Origin: Microbacterium foliorum
GTDB taxonomy: Bacteria; Actinomycetota; Actinomycetes; Actinomycetales; Microbacteriaceae
Direction of reading: 5' to 3'
Length of the DNA: 64,000 nt
NCBI RefSeq assembly: GCF_006385575.1
Contig: NZ_CP041040.1
Location: 1-64,000 of the forward strand
In this document: positions 10,138-18,737 of the stretch, piece after piece
How the letters are laid out: each line of letters opens with the position of its first letter
Numbering within the stretch: position 1 is the first letter of the stretch
The notes under the pieces: model-generated
What the model saw: the letters and a program-made list of their open reading frames with translations, nothing else
What the model was told of the DNA's origin: nothing
The model's database searches: none
Position numbers and translations under genes: made by a program

Positions 10138-11406
10138 ATGACCACACACACTGCCACGCCACCACAGGCAACGGCCACGAAGCCGCCGCTGCGCATCGTG
10201 CTCACGATCCTGCACCTCGCAGGCATCGGAGTCATCGGCGGCTTCATCTTCGCGACTCTCTCCGGACTCCTCGGCACAGGCCTCGGCCTGCTCTTCGCGG
10301 CGGGCGTCGGCATCGTGCTGCTCGTCGGACTCGTCTACGCCCTCTTCGGCGTGGGCTGGTTCGAGGTGGCGCGGGTCAGCGCCCTCTACCGGTCGCCGAT
10401 CACGCCGCTCAGGTGGCGTCCGCGTGACCGTCCCGGGTTCTCCGGCTGGGTGCGCTCGCTCGGACGCCAGTCGATCGACGGCCGCATGTGGCGGGCACTC
10501 GCGAACTTCGCGATCACCGCCGTACTCGGCTGGATCGTGCTGCGCCTCGCCTTCGGCCTGGTGTGGTCGATCACGATCTCGTTCGCACCTCTCACCGGAG
10601 CGGATGCCGTGATGGGCCCGTTCGGCGGAGGCGGCATCGACCCCGCGTGGGCACCGCTCGTCGGCATCCTCGGCATCGCAGCCTGCCTTGCCGGAATGAT
10701 CGGTCTGGCGCTCCTGAACCGTGTGCTGTCGCTCGCCATCGTCGTTCGCAGCCGTGAGGCAGAGCTCACGGAGCGAGTGCGCACCAGCACCGCTCAGCGT
10801 GAGGGCGCGGTGCGCGCCGCAGATGTCGAGCGCACCCGCATCGAGCGGGATCTGCACGACGGCGTCCAGCCGCGACTCGTCTCGGTCGGCATGACCCTGG
10901 GGCTCGCACAGCAGAAGATCGACAACGATCCGGATGCGGCCAAAGAGCTGATCGCCGAGGCACACACCTCGACCAAGGCGGCGATCACCGAACTCCGTCA
11001 GTTGGCCCGCGGCATCCATGCATCCGTCCTCGACGATCGAGGCCTCGACGCAGCCCTCTCGGCCCTCGCAGGCCGGTCGCACATCCCCGTGAGTCTCGAC
11101 GTGCGGATGGACGGACGCTGCAGCCGTGAGGCCGAGGCCGCCGTGTACTTCTCGATCGCCGAGTCGCTCACGAACGCCGCCAAGCATTCACGAGCCAGCG
11201 AGGCACGGGTCACCGTCCGTCTCCGCGACGGAGGAGTGCTCTGGGCACGTGTCGAAGACAACGGCATGGGCGGCGCGCAGGTGCAGCCCGGCGGCGGGCT
11301 CGACGGCATCGCGAATCGCGTGCTGGCAGCCGGCGGAACCTTCCGCCTCGAGAGCCCCGTCGGCGGGCCGACCAGCCTGGAGGTGAACGTGCCATGCGCA
11401 TCCTGA
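10138..11406 (+). CDS. Sensor histidine kinase, NarL/LiaS-type with integral membrane sensor domain
   Basis: Membrane sensor kinase of 422 residues. The N-terminal 200 residues contain about four hydrophobic segments resembling the actinobacterial membrane sensor domain. The HisKA_3 dimerisation box is IERDLHDGVQPRLVSVGM, with the phosphorylatable His at 240; the C-terminal HATPase region has ESLTNAAKHSRAS and VEDNGMGG. TACCTT lies six bases before the ATG, so the transcript is probably leaderless. The gene overlaps the response regulator gene by 13 bases and is followed by a DUF4097 gene, suggesting an envelope-sensing operon. The signal is not known. Confidence 0.9.
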   Translation: MTTHTATPPQATATKPPLRIVLTILHLAGIGVIGGFIFATLSGLLGTGLGLLFAAGVGIVLLVGLVYALFGVGWFEVARVSALYRSPITPLRWRPRDRPGFSGWVRSLGRQSIDGRMWRALANFAITAVLGWIVLRLAFGLVWSITISFAPLTGADAVMGPFGGGGIDPAWAPLVGILGIAACLAGMIGLALLNRVLSLAIVVRSREAELTERVRTSTAQREGAVRAADVERTRIERDLHDGVQPRLVSVGMTLGLAQQKIDNDPDAAKELIAEAHTSTKAAITELRQLARGIHASVLDDRGLDAALSALAGRSHIPVSLDVRMDGRCSREAEAAVYFSIAESLTNAAKHSRASEARVTVRLRDGGVLWARVEDNGMGGAQVQPGGGLDGIANRVLAAGGTFRLESPVGGPTSLEVNVPCAS

Positions 11407-12080
11407 TCTGCGAGGACTCCGTCCTGCTGCGCGAGGGACTCGTGCGACTGCTCGAGGACGCCGGCCACAGTGTGGTCGCAGCTCTCCCCGACACCAACGG
11501 TCTCAGCGAAGCCGTGGTCGAGACCGATCCGGAGCTCTGCATCCTCGATGTCAGGCTGCCCCCGACGTTCACCGATGAGGGCATCCGCGCGGCACTCGGC
11601 CTGCGCGTCACGAACCCTGCGCTGCCGCTGCTCGTGCTCTCGCAGTACGTCGAGGAGCGGTATGCCTCCGACCTCATCGCGGCGCAGGGCGGGCCGCTGG
11701 GCTATCTGCTCAAGGATCGTGTCGCCGACGTCTCGGAGTTCCTCGCCTCGGTACAGAGGATCTCGGAGGGCGCGACGGTGCTCGACCCCGAGGTCGTGGC
11801 TCAACTGCTGATGCGTCGCAACCGGGACGACCGCATGCAGCGTCTCACCGAGCGCGAGCGCACCGTGCTGTCGCTCATCGCCGAGGGCAAGTCGAACCAG
11901 GCCATCGCGGGCCTGCTCTTCCTCTCGGAGGCGAGCGTGGAGAAGCACATCACCGCGATCTTCCAGAAGCTGGGCTTCGAGCAGGGCGAGTCGGGCAACC
12001 GACGCGTGCTGGCGGCCCTCGCACACATCGAGAACACGGGCGGCACGCCGCCGACCGGACAGACAGGACTGGGACGATGA
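11394..12080 (+). CDS. LuxR/NarL-family response regulator
   Basis: Cognate regulator of the preceding kinase, 228 residues. The receiver domain has the acidic pair E7/D8 and phosphoacceptor D52 (CILDVRLPP), and YLLKD carries the conserved Lys. A LuxR-type helix-turn-helix (TERERTVLSLIAEGKSNQAIA) follows at about 150-215. The gene overlaps the kinase upstream and the DUF4097 gene downstream (ATGA), so the three are one operon. Confidence 0.92.
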   Translation: MRILICEDSVLLREGLVRLLEDAGHSVVAALPDTNGLSEAVVETDPELCILDVRLPPTFTDEGIRAALGLRVTNPALPLLVLSQYVEERYASDLIAAQGGPLGYLLKDRVADVSEFLASVQRISEGATVLDPEVVAQLLMRRNRDDRMQRLTERERTVLSLIAEGKSNQAIAGLLFLSEASVEKHITAIFQKLGFEQGESGNRRVLAALAHIENTGGTPPTGQTGLGR

Positions 12081-13009
12081 CCACGAACGACGACTTCCAG
12101 GGCGGGCACACCCCCCTCACTCCCCCGCCGGCATCTGCGCCTCAGGGCCATGAGCAGGCCCCCGCCTCCGCCACCGCTCAGACGACACCCGCCGACGCGG
12201 GGCGCTCGTCGGGAACGACGGCGATCATGATCGTGACGGCGATCGTCGGCGGAATCGCGCTGCTCGGCGCGGGAGGGTCTGCCGCCTTAGCGGCGACCGG
12301 CACCATGATGGGTTCTTCCGAGGGCAGCGATTCGGTGCTGACCGAGGATGTCTCAGGCATCGAGGGCATCGACCTCGACGTAGATGCGGGAAACATGCGC
12401 ATCGAATTCGGAGACGTCGACGAGGCCCGGCTTGCGATCACCGACGCCCGTGGCCCGGCGTGGACTCTCGAGCGTGACGGAGACGACCTGGTCGTGCGGA
12501 GTCCGGAGTTCCGTTTCGGATGGTGGTTCGGCAGCTGGTTCGGTGACGACCAGTCTGCGGTGCTGACCCTCCCTGAAGAACTTCGCGACGCGCAGCTCGA
12601 CGCCGACCTCACGCTCGATGCGGGCAGCCTCGATGTGGTCGGTGAGTTCGGCGCTCTCGACGTCACCGTCAACGCGGGGGCCCTCGATCTCGAAGGAGCG
12701 GCGGACAGCCTCAGCATCGACATGAGCGCCGGCCGTGCGGACGCGCTGCTCGACGGCGTCGACGAGGCGAACCTCAGCGTCTCGGCGGGCGATCTCAACG
12801 TGGAGCTGACCGGACGTGCACCGTCGCAGACGACGATCGACGTGAGCGCGGGATCGGTCGACCTCACCGTTCCTGACGAGTCGTACTCGATCATCCAGGA
12901 CGTCAGCGCCGGATCGCTCGACGCGAAGGTCGACCAGTCATCCGACACCCGGAACGTGATCGACGTCTCGCTTTCGGCGGGCAGCGTGACCATCCGCCCG
13001 GGGCGCTGA
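12077..13009 (+). CDS. DUF4097 family membrane-anchored beta-repeat protein
   Basis: Protein of 310 residues with a Pro/Ala/Thr-rich cytoplasmic N-terminus, one membrane segment at about 50-75 (IMIVTAIVGGIALLGAGGSAALA) and an extracytoplasmic domain of short repeats such as LDVDAGNMRIEFGD, LDVTVNAGALDLEG and IDVSAGSVDLTVP. This repeat pattern is that of DUF4097 putative adhesins, which are predicted to fold as a beta-solenoid. ATGA coupling to the response regulator suggests it is part of, or regulated by, the envelope-response circuit. No enzymatic motif is visible. Confidence 0.8.
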   Translation: MTTNDDFQGGHTPLTPPPASAPQGHEQAPASATAQTTPADAGRSSGTTAIMIVTAIVGGIALLGAGGSAALAATGTMMGSSEGSDSVLTEDVSGIEGIDLDVDAGNMRIEFGDVDEARLAITDARGPAWTLERDGDDLVVRSPEFRFGWWFGSWFGDDQSAVLTLPEELRDAQLDADLTLDAGSLDVVGEFGALDVTVNAGALDLEGAADSLSIDMSAGRADALLDGVDEANLSVSAGDLNVELTGRAPSQTTIDVSAGSVDLTVPDESYSIIQDVSAGSLDAKVDQSSDTRNVIDVSLSAGSVTIRPGR

Positions 13010-13014
13010 CCACG

Positions 13015-13051
13015 ATCGAGGGCAGGGGCGCGCCGTGCCCCTGCCCTCGAT
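13015..13051 (+). terminator. Terminator after DUF4097 gene
   Basis: A perfect 15-bp stem, ATCGAGGGCAGGGGC at 13015-13029 with GCCCCTGCCCTCGAT at 13037-13051, has a 7-base loop and lies just after the DUF4097 stop codon. Confidence 0.85.
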
Positions 13052-13080
13052 TGGGTATTTCGAGGAATCTCCGGTAAAGT
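13051..13080 (+). promoter_or_regulatory. Probable promoter of the tRNA-Ile/tRNA-Ala pair
   Basis: TTGGGT at 13051-13056 and TAAAGT at 13075-13080 have an 18-base spacer and end 13 bases before tRNA-Ile. The assignment rests on these two hexamers only. Confidence 0.45.
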
Positions 13081-13093
13081 TTCGGAGGTTGAC

Positions 13094-13167
13094 GGGCCCA
13101 TAGCTCAGGCGGTTAGAGCGCTTCACTGATAATGAAGAGGTCCCAGGTTCAAGTCCTGGTGGGCCCA
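13094..13167 (+). tRNA. tRNA-Ile (GAT)
   Basis: A full cloverleaf of 74 bases: acceptor arm GGGCCCA with TGGGCCC, anticodon stem CTTCA/TGAAG around loop CTGATAA (anticodon GAT), and T-loop GGTTCAAGTCC. The terminal CCA is not encoded. Confidence 0.98.
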
Positions 13168-13192
13168 CTCCTCAACTTAAAAATTCCCTCAC

Positions 13193-13265
13193 GGGGCCTT
13201 AGCTCAGTTGGTAGAGCGCCTGCTTTGCAAGCAGGATGTCAGGAGTTCGAATCTCCTAGGCTCCA
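13193..13265 (+). tRNA. tRNA-Ala (TGC)
   Basis: A full cloverleaf of 73 bases: acceptor GGGGCCT with AGGCTCC, anticodon stem CCTGC/GCAGG around loop TTTGCAA (anticodon TGC), T-arm GGAGTTCGAATCTCC. CCA is not encoded. It lies 25 bases after tRNA-Ile, so the two are likely co-transcribed. Confidence 0.98.
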
Positions 13266-13284
13266 CACTGTGTTGAGACAGTTC

Positions 13285-13315
13285 GAGAAGGCCCCGCCTA
13301 GTGCGGGGCCTTCTC
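13285..13315 (+). terminator. Terminator of the tRNA operon
   Basis: GAGAAGGCCCCGC at 13285-13297 pairs perfectly with GCGGGGCCTTCTC at 13303-13315 around a 5-base loop, followed by GTTTCTCC. It begins 19 bases after tRNA-Ala. Confidence 0.9.
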
Positions 13316-13355
13316 GTTTCTCCCCTCGCGCGTGCTCGGCAGCTACGCTCGTGGG

Positions 13356-13736
13356 ATGAGCGCATCAGTGACGGATACCTCGCCGGTCGTCGCCCGGCCC
13401 CCGCGCTGGTTCGCCCGACGTCGGTTCGTGCTGATCATGAGCCTTTTCGTCATCCCGATCGCACTCTCCGCATCCTTGAACAGCTACGGACCGCTCACCG
13501 TCGACTCCGCCCTGCGCATGGCCTTCGCTTCGGTCGCCGGTCAGACCATCGCGATCCTGGGCGCGCTGGTGGCGTTCGTCATCACGCTCACGTCTCGCCG
13601 CAGCCTCCCCGGCGTCGTCTTCTTCGCACTGGTGGTGTTCTTCGTCACCACGAATGCCGTCACGGTGATGGGTGGAACAGGACAGCTGCTTCTGGATCGA
13701 CTCGACCTGATCGCCGAGACGGCCGCCCTCGACTAG
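13356..13736 (+). CDS. Small multi-spanning membrane protein, unknown function
   Basis: A 126-residue protein starting MSASVTD, with a Pro/Arg-rich N-terminus and three hydrophobic segments (RFVLIMSLFVIPIALSAS, MAFASVAGQTIAILGALVAF, VVFFALVVFFVTTNAVTVM). The ATG at 13356 is chosen because TACGCT lies exactly six bases upstream, the leaderless arrangement seen at many genes here; an ATG eight codons earlier would lie inside that hexamer region. No family is recognised. Confidence 0.65.
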   Translation: MSASVTDTSPVVARPPRWFARRRFVLIMSLFVIPIALSASLNSYGPLTVDSALRMAFASVAGQTIAILGALVAFVITLTSRRSLPGVVFFALVVFFVTTNAVTVMGGTGQLLLDRLDLIAETAALD

Positions 13737-13751
13737 CGCATCCCGCGCTCC

Positions 13752-13867
13752 TCCACAGGTGTTAACAACCCTGTTAACAACTGCCCCAGCCTGCTCGAAA
13801 CGCTGATCTTCGAGTCCACAGGTGTGGATGGGCCTGTTAACAACTAGGAGATGCCCTAGTTATCAAC
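13752..13867. repeat. DnaA-box-like and GTTAACAAC cluster resembling part of oriC
   Basis: The 171-base gap after the membrane protein holds no gene but a dense motif group. TCCACA-GGT-GTTAACAAC lies at 13752-13769, the same order as at oriC 1693-1710. A second GTTAACAAC follows at 13773-13781, an inverted TCCACA-GG-TGTGGA pair at 13815-13828, a third GTTAACAAC at 13836-13844 and the variant GTTATCAAC at 13859-13867. The 22-base stretch 13761-13782 recurs exactly, in inverse orientation, at 19646-19667. DnaA binding is inferred from the resemblance to oriC. Confidence 0.6.
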
Positions 13868-13907
13868 CCCCCTTCTCACTTCCAGGTCGAGGGCGTAGCG
13901 TGCACGC

Positions 13908-14189
13908 ATGGCTGACAGGGAGACGATGATCCAGACCGAGGTCGTGTTCGACGGAGCGAGCTTCCTGCTCTCCCAGGATCAGGACGTCGACGACCTGCGA
14001 GAACGCATCGAGTCGGCGACGAGGACCTCCGGCACGTTCGTCGACCTGGTCGTGGTCGGAAACAGGGCCGTGAGCGTCCTGATCACCCCGAACACCCAGG
14101 TGACGATCAGCGTCGCACCGGTGGCGTACGACCCGCGTGACACCGGCGACGTGGACTTTCCCTACAGCGGATACCACGACGAACTCTGA
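13908..14189 (+). CDS. Conserved-looking hypothetical protein
   Basis: A 93-residue, acidic soluble protein starting MADRETMIQTEVVFDGASFLL and ending in FPYSGYHDEL. It contains a run of beta-strand-like segments (TFVDLVVVGNRAVSVLITPNTQVTISV) and no recognised motif. TAGCGT lies six bases before the ATG, supporting this start and a leaderless mRNA; a second ATG six codons in (13926) is the alternative. The codon pattern is typical of its neighbours, so it is probably real. Confidence 0.65.
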   Translation: MADRETMIQTEVVFDGASFLLSQDQDVDDLRERIESATRTSGTFVDLVVVGNRAVSVLITPNTQVTISVAPVAYDPRDTGDVDFPYSGYHDEL

Positions 14190-14220
14190 AGGCGGGATGC
14201 GGCGGCAGAACCGCCCGTGA

Positions 14221-14736
14221 TCAGAGCTTCGGACCGCGGATGATCCGTACCGGCCCCCTGGCCTCACGGATGCTCACCCGCTCGCCCTTCTGAGTGACGA
14301 CGAGCTCGTCGCGGTCGGCGAGCTCTGCGGCTACACGCCGGACGTCGGACATCAGAGGGCGCCAGGTCTCGCCGCCCACCGTGCGGGCGACATCGCTCGG
14401 GCAGATCGACGACTCCGCACGCTTCCGGGTGAGTGCACGAAGCGCGGCCGCGATCCTCTCGTCGAAGCCGGCGCCGGCGCGGTCCTCCCACCAGGGCTCC
14501 CCACGTTCACCCAGCGCGGTCTTCGCATCGTGCACCCGGCGTCGCGCATCGGGATCCTGGGCCTTCACGGCACGACGCGCAGCCATGAGCTCGTCGACCA
14601 ACTCCTGGCGGAACGCGTCGGGGATCGACGGGTCCGTCGCCCGCCATCGCCGTCCGTCGATGATGACGTGGTGCCCGTCTGCGGTGTGCTCCGGGCCGCG
14701 CACATCGCTGAGATCGGTGCTGTCGTCGGGTGCCAT
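14221..14736 (-). CDS. DUF3253 protein
   Basis: A 171-residue protein whose C-terminal 80 residues match the DUF3253 winged-helix pattern: RIAAALRALTRKRAESSICPSDVARTVGGETWRPLMSDVRRVAAELADRDELVVTQKGERV. The N-terminal part, with VIIDGRRWRATDPSIPDAFRQELVDELM, looks like the short basic helical domain often found before it. DNA binding is a family-level guess. The gene stands alone between a short hypothetical gene on the other strand and the M24 peptidase. Confidence 0.75.
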   Translation of the reverse strand: MAPDDSTDLSDVRGPEHTADGHHVIIDGRRWRATDPSIPDAFRQELVDELMAARRAVKAQDPDARRRVHDAKTALGERGEPWWEDRAGAGFDERIAAALRALTRKRAESSICPSDVARTVGGETWRPLMSDVRRVAAELADRDELVVTQKGERVSIREARGPVRIIRGPKL

Positions 14737-14811
14737 GGTGCCAGTCTCGTCACCCGGATCGCGTCGGCCAAGGGGCTTGACCGCTCGTGAGCGGGCGATC
14801 CGCGGCGCAGT

Positions 14812-15927
14812 TCAGACCGCGGTGAGCCCGTGGGGTGCGATGTTCAGTCGCTCGCACCCGTCAGCGGTCACGACGACGATGTCCTCGATGCGTGCACCCC
14901 ACTCGCCCGCGAAGTAGATGCCGGGTTCGATGCTGAAGGCCATGCCCTCGCGCAGCACCAGATCGTTGCCGGGCGCGATGTAGGGCTCCTCATGCACCGA
15001 GACGCCGATCCCATGACCGGTGCGATGCAGGAAGGCCTCTGCGAGCCCGGCCTCGGCCAGCACCGAGCGCGCCGCCGCGTCGACCTCCTCTGCCGTCACT
15101 CCGGGGCGCACGGCGTCGACCGCGGCGTGCTGAGCGCGCACGAGCACCGCGATGCGATCGGCGGCCTCGGGGTCGGGGGCGCCGACGACGTAGGTGCGGG
15201 TGCTGTCGGAGTTGTAGCCGCTGGGCACTGCTCCCCCGATGTCGACGACCACGATCTCGCCGTCGCCGATCACACGGTCAGACACCTCGTGGTGCGGGTC
15301 GGCGCCGTTCGGGCCCGAGCCGACGATGACGAATTCGACGGTGCGGTGTCCCTCGGCGACGATGGCCTCGGCGATGTCGGTCGCCACCTCGCGCTCGGTG
15401 CGCCCTGCGCGCAGCCACTCGGGCACGCGCCTGTGCACGGCATCGATCGCCGCACCGGCGAGGCGCAGCTCGGCGACCTCCTCGGGATCCTTGATCATCC
15501 GACCCTCACGCAGCACCGGTGTCGCGAGCTCGGCGCGCACGTCGATCCGGTCGGCCAGCGGAATGACGTGCAATGCCGGCAGTGCGTCGGAGACACCCAC
15601 CCTCGAGACGGAGCCGAGGGCTTCGGCCACGAGGTCGTAGGGGTTGTCGCCATCGACCCAGTCGGAGACCGCGAGTCCGAGCTGCCCCACGGCGGTGGTC
15701 CTGACCTTCGCCAGCTCCATCCGGGGCACGATGATCGTGGGTGCGATGCCGGGTCCGAGCACGAGTGCGGTGAGGCGTTCGATCGTGTCGCCTTCGACTC
15801 CGACCAGGTACTGCAGGTCGGGCCCAGGGCCGACGACTATCCCGTCGAGGCCGGAGTCGGCGGCGAGAGATGCTGCGCGGTCGAGTCGGGCGGCGTACAC
15901 GGAGGCGGGGAACGGCAGTGTGCTCAC
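14812..15927 (-). CDS. M24 family metallopeptidase (Xaa-Pro peptidase type)
   Basis: Cytoplasmic aminopeptidase of the creatinase/aminopeptidase P fold, likely cleaving peptides with proline in second position. An N-terminal creatinase-like domain (1-125) precedes the pita-bread domain, in which the five metal ligands are visible: the two Asp in VVVDIGGAVPSGYNSDSTR, the His in HRTGHGIG, and the two Glu in SIEPGIYF and GARIEDIVVV. The start used is GTG at 15927 (371 residues), because TAGCGT lies seven bases upstream; a GTG at 15936 would add three residues. Confidence 0.85.
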   Translation of the reverse strand: MSTLPFPASVYAARLDRAASLAADSGLDGIVVGPGPDLQYLVGVEGDTIERLTALVLGPGIAPTIIVPRMELAKVRTTAVGQLGLAVSDWVDGDNPYDLVAEALGSVSRVGVSDALPALHVIPLADRIDVRAELATPVLREGRMIKDPEEVAELRLAGAAIDAVHRRVPEWLRAGRTEREVATDIAEAIVAEGHRTVEFVIVGSGPNGADPHHEVSDRVIGDGEIVVVDIGGAVPSGYNSDSTRTYVVGAPDPEAADRIAVLVRAQHAAVDAVRPGVTAEEVDAAARSVLAEAGLAEAFLHRTGHGIGVSVHEEPYIAPGNDLVLREGMAFSIEPGIYFAGEWGARIEDIVVVTADGCERLNIAPHGLTAV

Positions 15928-15970
15928 GGCATCCACGCTACTGCTCGGGCCCCGGCCAGGGAACGGCGAC

Positions 15971-16420
15971 TCAGCTCACGGCGAGGCGGATGCGCTCAGT
16001 GAGCAGCTTGCGGTTCGCGGGGGTCAGGTCGAGCAGCGCGTAGGCGGTCGGCCACATCGTGCCGTCGTCGAGGTTCGAGATGGGCTCGAAGCCGAAGGTG
16101 CCGTAGCGCACCTTGAACTTGCTCGCCGGCTGGAAGAAGCAGAGCACCTTGCCGTCCTTGCCCCACGCCGGCATGCCGTAGTAGGTGCGCGGCATGAGCT
16201 CGGGAGCGACCTCGGTGACGAGGGCATGCAGCGCCAAAGACAATTCGCGATCCTTGTCGTCCGGCAGCTTCGCCACCGCAGCCTCGAGATCTGCGACCCC
16301 CTCGGCACGCACCTCTTCAGCGCTCTTCTTGGCCCGAGAGCGCGACTTGCGCTTGTCGGCCGCGGCCTCCTTCATGGCCTCGCGTTCCTCGGCGCTGAAG
16401 TTCTTCTCGTTGTCAGCCAT
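15971..16420 (-). CDS. DUF1801 (YdhG-like) protein
   Basis: A 149-residue protein. After a charged Lys/Arg/Glu-rich N-terminus of about 45 residues comes the DUF1801 core: ALVTEVAPELMPRTYYGMPAWGKDGKVLCFFQP...KVRYGTFGFEP. The family is structurally related to frataxin-like folds, but its role is unknown. The ATG is preceded by AAAGGA, a fair ribosome binding site, and the gene is divergent from the NUDIX gene. Confidence 0.78.
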   Translation of the reverse strand: MADNEKNFSAEEREAMKEAAADKRKSRSRAKKSAEEVRAEGVADLEAAVAKLPDDKDRELSLALHALVTEVAPELMPRTYYGMPAWGKDGKVLCFFQPASKFKVRYGTFGFEPISNLDDGTMWPTAYALLDLTPANRKLLTERIRLAVS

Positions 16421-16576
16421 GACGGGTTCCTTTCTCGGCGTGATCTGCGATGAACATCACACTACGGATGCCGCGGTCGGCTGTGCTTCTCGATTCCTGA
16501 TCGATCCGGCCATCCTGTGCGAGCACGACTCGACACACAACGCTCGAGGTCATTGCGCGGCGGCTAGGGTGAGGGC

Positions 16577-16999
16577 ATGGACATGCGGGTCGCGGCATAC
16601 GCGGTCGTCACCGATGACGACGGACGCATACTTCTCGCGCGATGGACCGAGGGTCGTCGAGTCGCGTGGACCATGCCCGGTGGTGGCCTCGAGGCGGGCG
16701 AGGCACCCGAAGACGCCGTGCGACGGGAGCTTCGTGAGGAGACCGGCTACAGCGTCAAGGTCGGAGAGCTGCTCGGCATCCACTCGCGGGTGATCCCCGC
16801 CAGCCAGCGGGTGAACGACTCAGACCAGCCCCTGCACACGCTGCGCATCGTGTATCGAGCATCGGTCACGGGCGGCAAGCTGACCTTCGAGGCCGACGGC
16901 TCGACCGACATGGCCGAGTGGTTCCCTCTCAAGGCCGTGAAGGAACTGCAGAGGGTGAAGCTGGTCGACATCGCGCTGCGGATGGCCGGCATCCTCTGA
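16577..16999 (+). CDS. NUDIX hydrolase
   Basis: A 140-residue hydrolase of nucleoside diphosphates linked to another group. The complete Nudix box lies at residues 36-58 (GX5EX7REUXEEXGU: GGLEAGE, then RELREETGY). The N-terminal strands VAAYAVVTDDDGRILLARW are typical of the family. TAGGGT six bases before the ATG marks a leaderless start. The substrate cannot be told from the sequence. It is convergent with the YbaK gene, with a single base between them. Confidence 0.9.
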   Translation: MDMRVAAYAVVTDDDGRILLARWTEGRRVAWTMPGGGLEAGEAPEDAVRRELREETGYSVKVGELLGIHSRVIPASQRVNDSDQPLHTLRIVYRASVTGGKLTFEADGSTDMAEWFPLKAVKELQRVKLVDIALRMAGIL

Positions 17000-17000
17000 G

Positions 17001-17516
17001 TCAGCCGCGCGCCTCTTCGGGAACCGAGATGTCGGCCACCGTGGCGCCGTAGGCGGTGATGAGATCGTCTGCATCGACGAACAGGCTGTACCCGTGGGCG
17101 CCGGCTCCCATGGCGATCCGCTGTCCGACGATCGACTCGTCGGCGAACACGGGCCATTCGGTGGTGCTGCCGATGGGCACGATGGTGCCGCGCTCGTACC
17201 CGGTCGCCGCGAGGGCGAGCTCCGGCTCAGGCAGACGCAGCTTGTTCACACCGACCACTGCCCGCAGCTTGGGCCACGAGATCGATCTGCCGCCCGGAAC
17301 GAGCGCGAACAGGTAGGTGTCGTCCGAGCGCTTGACGACGAGGGTCTTGACGATGCCGGAGGGCAGGATGCCGAGCAGCTCCGCAGCTTCGACGAGGCTG
17401 CGGGCGGCTGGCCGTTCGCGGATCTCGATATCGAGGCCTCGTGCGGCTGCGGCATCCCTCACCCGGGCATGCAGATCCCCCGGCTCGGAGGCCGGGGGCT
17501 GCGATGTCGAGGTCAC
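17001..17516 (-). CDS. YbaK/EbsC-type aminoacyl-tRNA deacylase
   Basis: A 171-residue protein of the YbaK/ProX fold, which hydrolyses mischarged tRNA such as Cys-tRNA(Pro). The family core is visible: AAELLGILPSGIVKTLVVK with the conserved Lys, LFALVPGGRSISWPKL, GYERGTIVPIG and DESIVGQRIAMGAGAHGYSL. The GTG start overlaps the stop of the upstream hypothetical gene as GTGA, so the two are coupled. Substrate choice is not predictable. Confidence 0.85.
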   Translation of the reverse strand: MTSTSQPPASEPGDLHARVRDAAAARGLDIEIRERPAARSLVEAAELLGILPSGIVKTLVVKRSDDTYLFALVPGGRSISWPKLRAVVGVNKLRLPEPELALAATGYERGTIVPIGSTTEWPVFADESIVGQRIAMGAGAHGYSLFVDADDLITAYGATVADISVPEEARG

Positions 17517-18013
17517 GCGTCAGGTGCAGCGAGCGGGTCGTCGGCGACCCAGAGCTCGTCGTCCGCGCGCAGTGCCTGCCAGGCGGCGTAGAGAACACCG
17601 GCTGCTGCGGCGACTCCGAGGATCAGGGCGATGATCGAGCCGACGCCCGGGCCCTTCGGCTCGGGCTTGGTGGCCTTCCGGACCTTGCGAACGACACCCT
17701 CGCGCTTGGCGTTGGCGACGTCCCACGCGGTGAGCGCGGTTCCGACGACTCCACCGACGATCGGGACGACCTTGTCGTCCACGACGTGGTGCCCGAACCG
17801 CACGCCACGGTCGACGACCGGGGCGACGCGACGGTTGTAGGTGTCCTGCACGACAGGACCGACCTGCTCGCGACCGAAGTGGCCGAGCTGGCGTCCGGCC
17901 TCACGTGCGACGTCGGCGGCGTGGCCGACCAGGACCTGCTGGTTCTCCCAGAGCTGGTTGGCGTCGTTCTGAAGACGACGCAGCTCCTTCTTCCGCTTGC
18001 GGCTGATGCTCAC
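17513..18013 (-). CDS. Hypothetical protein with C-terminal membrane segment
   Basis: A 166-residue protein starting MSISRKRKKELRRLQNDANQLWENQ. The first third is a charged helix likely to form a coiled coil, the middle is hydrophilic, and one membrane segment lies at about 125-147 (VGSIIALILGVAAAAGVLYAAWQAL). The GTG at 18013 is chosen because ACAGGAGAG lies just upstream; longer starts lack a site. It is translationally coupled to the YbaK gene. The function is not known. Confidence 0.65.
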   Translation of the reverse strand: MSISRKRKKELRRLQNDANQLWENQQVLVGHAADVAREAGRQLGHFGREQVGPVVQDTYNRRVAPVVDRGVRFGHHVVDDKVVPIVGGVVGTALTAWDVANAKREGVVRKVRKATKPEPKGPGVGSIIALILGVAAAAGVLYAAWQALRADDELWVADDPLAAPDA

Positions 18014-18158
18014 GATGCTCTCCTGTCGATTGGAGTACGGATTCCCCATCTTGCCACGCGACCCTGGATGGGGCGAGGGAATCGCCGAACCCTTGCGTCG
18101 AAGGGCGAACACCGCTAGACGCGGGCCAACTCATGGGAAGCTCTGCGAGAATGGACGC

Positions 18159-18716
18159 ATGGCTCACGCTTCTCATGTCGCAACCCTGCACACCAACCAC
18201 GGTGACATTGTCATCAACCTCTTCGGCGATCACGCTCCGAAGACGGTCAAGAACTTCGTCGGCCTCGCCGACGGCACCCAGGAGTGGACGCACCCCGCCA
18301 CCGGCAAGCCCGGCGAGGGCGCTCTCTACAAGGACGTCATCTTCCACCGGATCATCCCGAACTTCATGATCCAGGGCGGCGACCCGCTCGGACAGGGCGT
18401 CGGCGGTCCCGGCTACAACTTCGACGACGAGATCAACATGGAGCTCAACTTCAACGAGCCCTACATCCTCGCCATGGCCAACGCCGGCCTGCGTCGAAAC
18501 GCCATCACGGGCAAGCCCGAGGGCACCAACGGCTCGCAGTTCTTCATCACGACCGACCCCACGCCCTGGCTCCAGGGCAAGCACACGATCTTCGGCGAGG
18601 TCGCGGATGACGCCTCCAAGGCTGTCGTCGACGCGATCGCCGCAGTGCCGACGGCCGCGGGCGACCGCCCCATCGAGCCCGTCGTGCTGCAGTCGATCGA
18701 CATCGTCGCGGCCTGA
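18159..18716 (+). CDS. Cyclophilin-type peptidyl-prolyl cis-trans isomerase
   Basis: A 185-residue cytoplasmic cyclophilin that catalyses proline isomerisation. The family motifs are present: FHRIIPNFMIQGGDPLGQGVGGPGYNF with the catalytic Arg, NGSQFFITTDPTPWLQGKHTIFGEV. There is no signal peptide. The ATG is set at 18159 because GAGAAT lies six bases upstream and the conserved fold begins shortly after (VATLHTNHGDIVI). A rhomboid gene follows after 21 bases, the usual actinobacterial pair. Confidence 0.93.
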   Translation: MAHASHVATLHTNHGDIVINLFGDHAPKTVKNFVGLADGTQEWTHPATGKPGEGALYKDVIFHRIIPNFMIQGGDPLGQGVGGPGYNFDDEINMELNFNEPYILAMANAGLRRNAITGKPEGTNGSQFFITTDPTPWLQGKHTIFGEVADDASKAVVDAIAAVPTAAGDRPIEPVVLQSIDIVAA

Positions 18717-18737
18717 CGCCGACGCTGGCCGATCCGG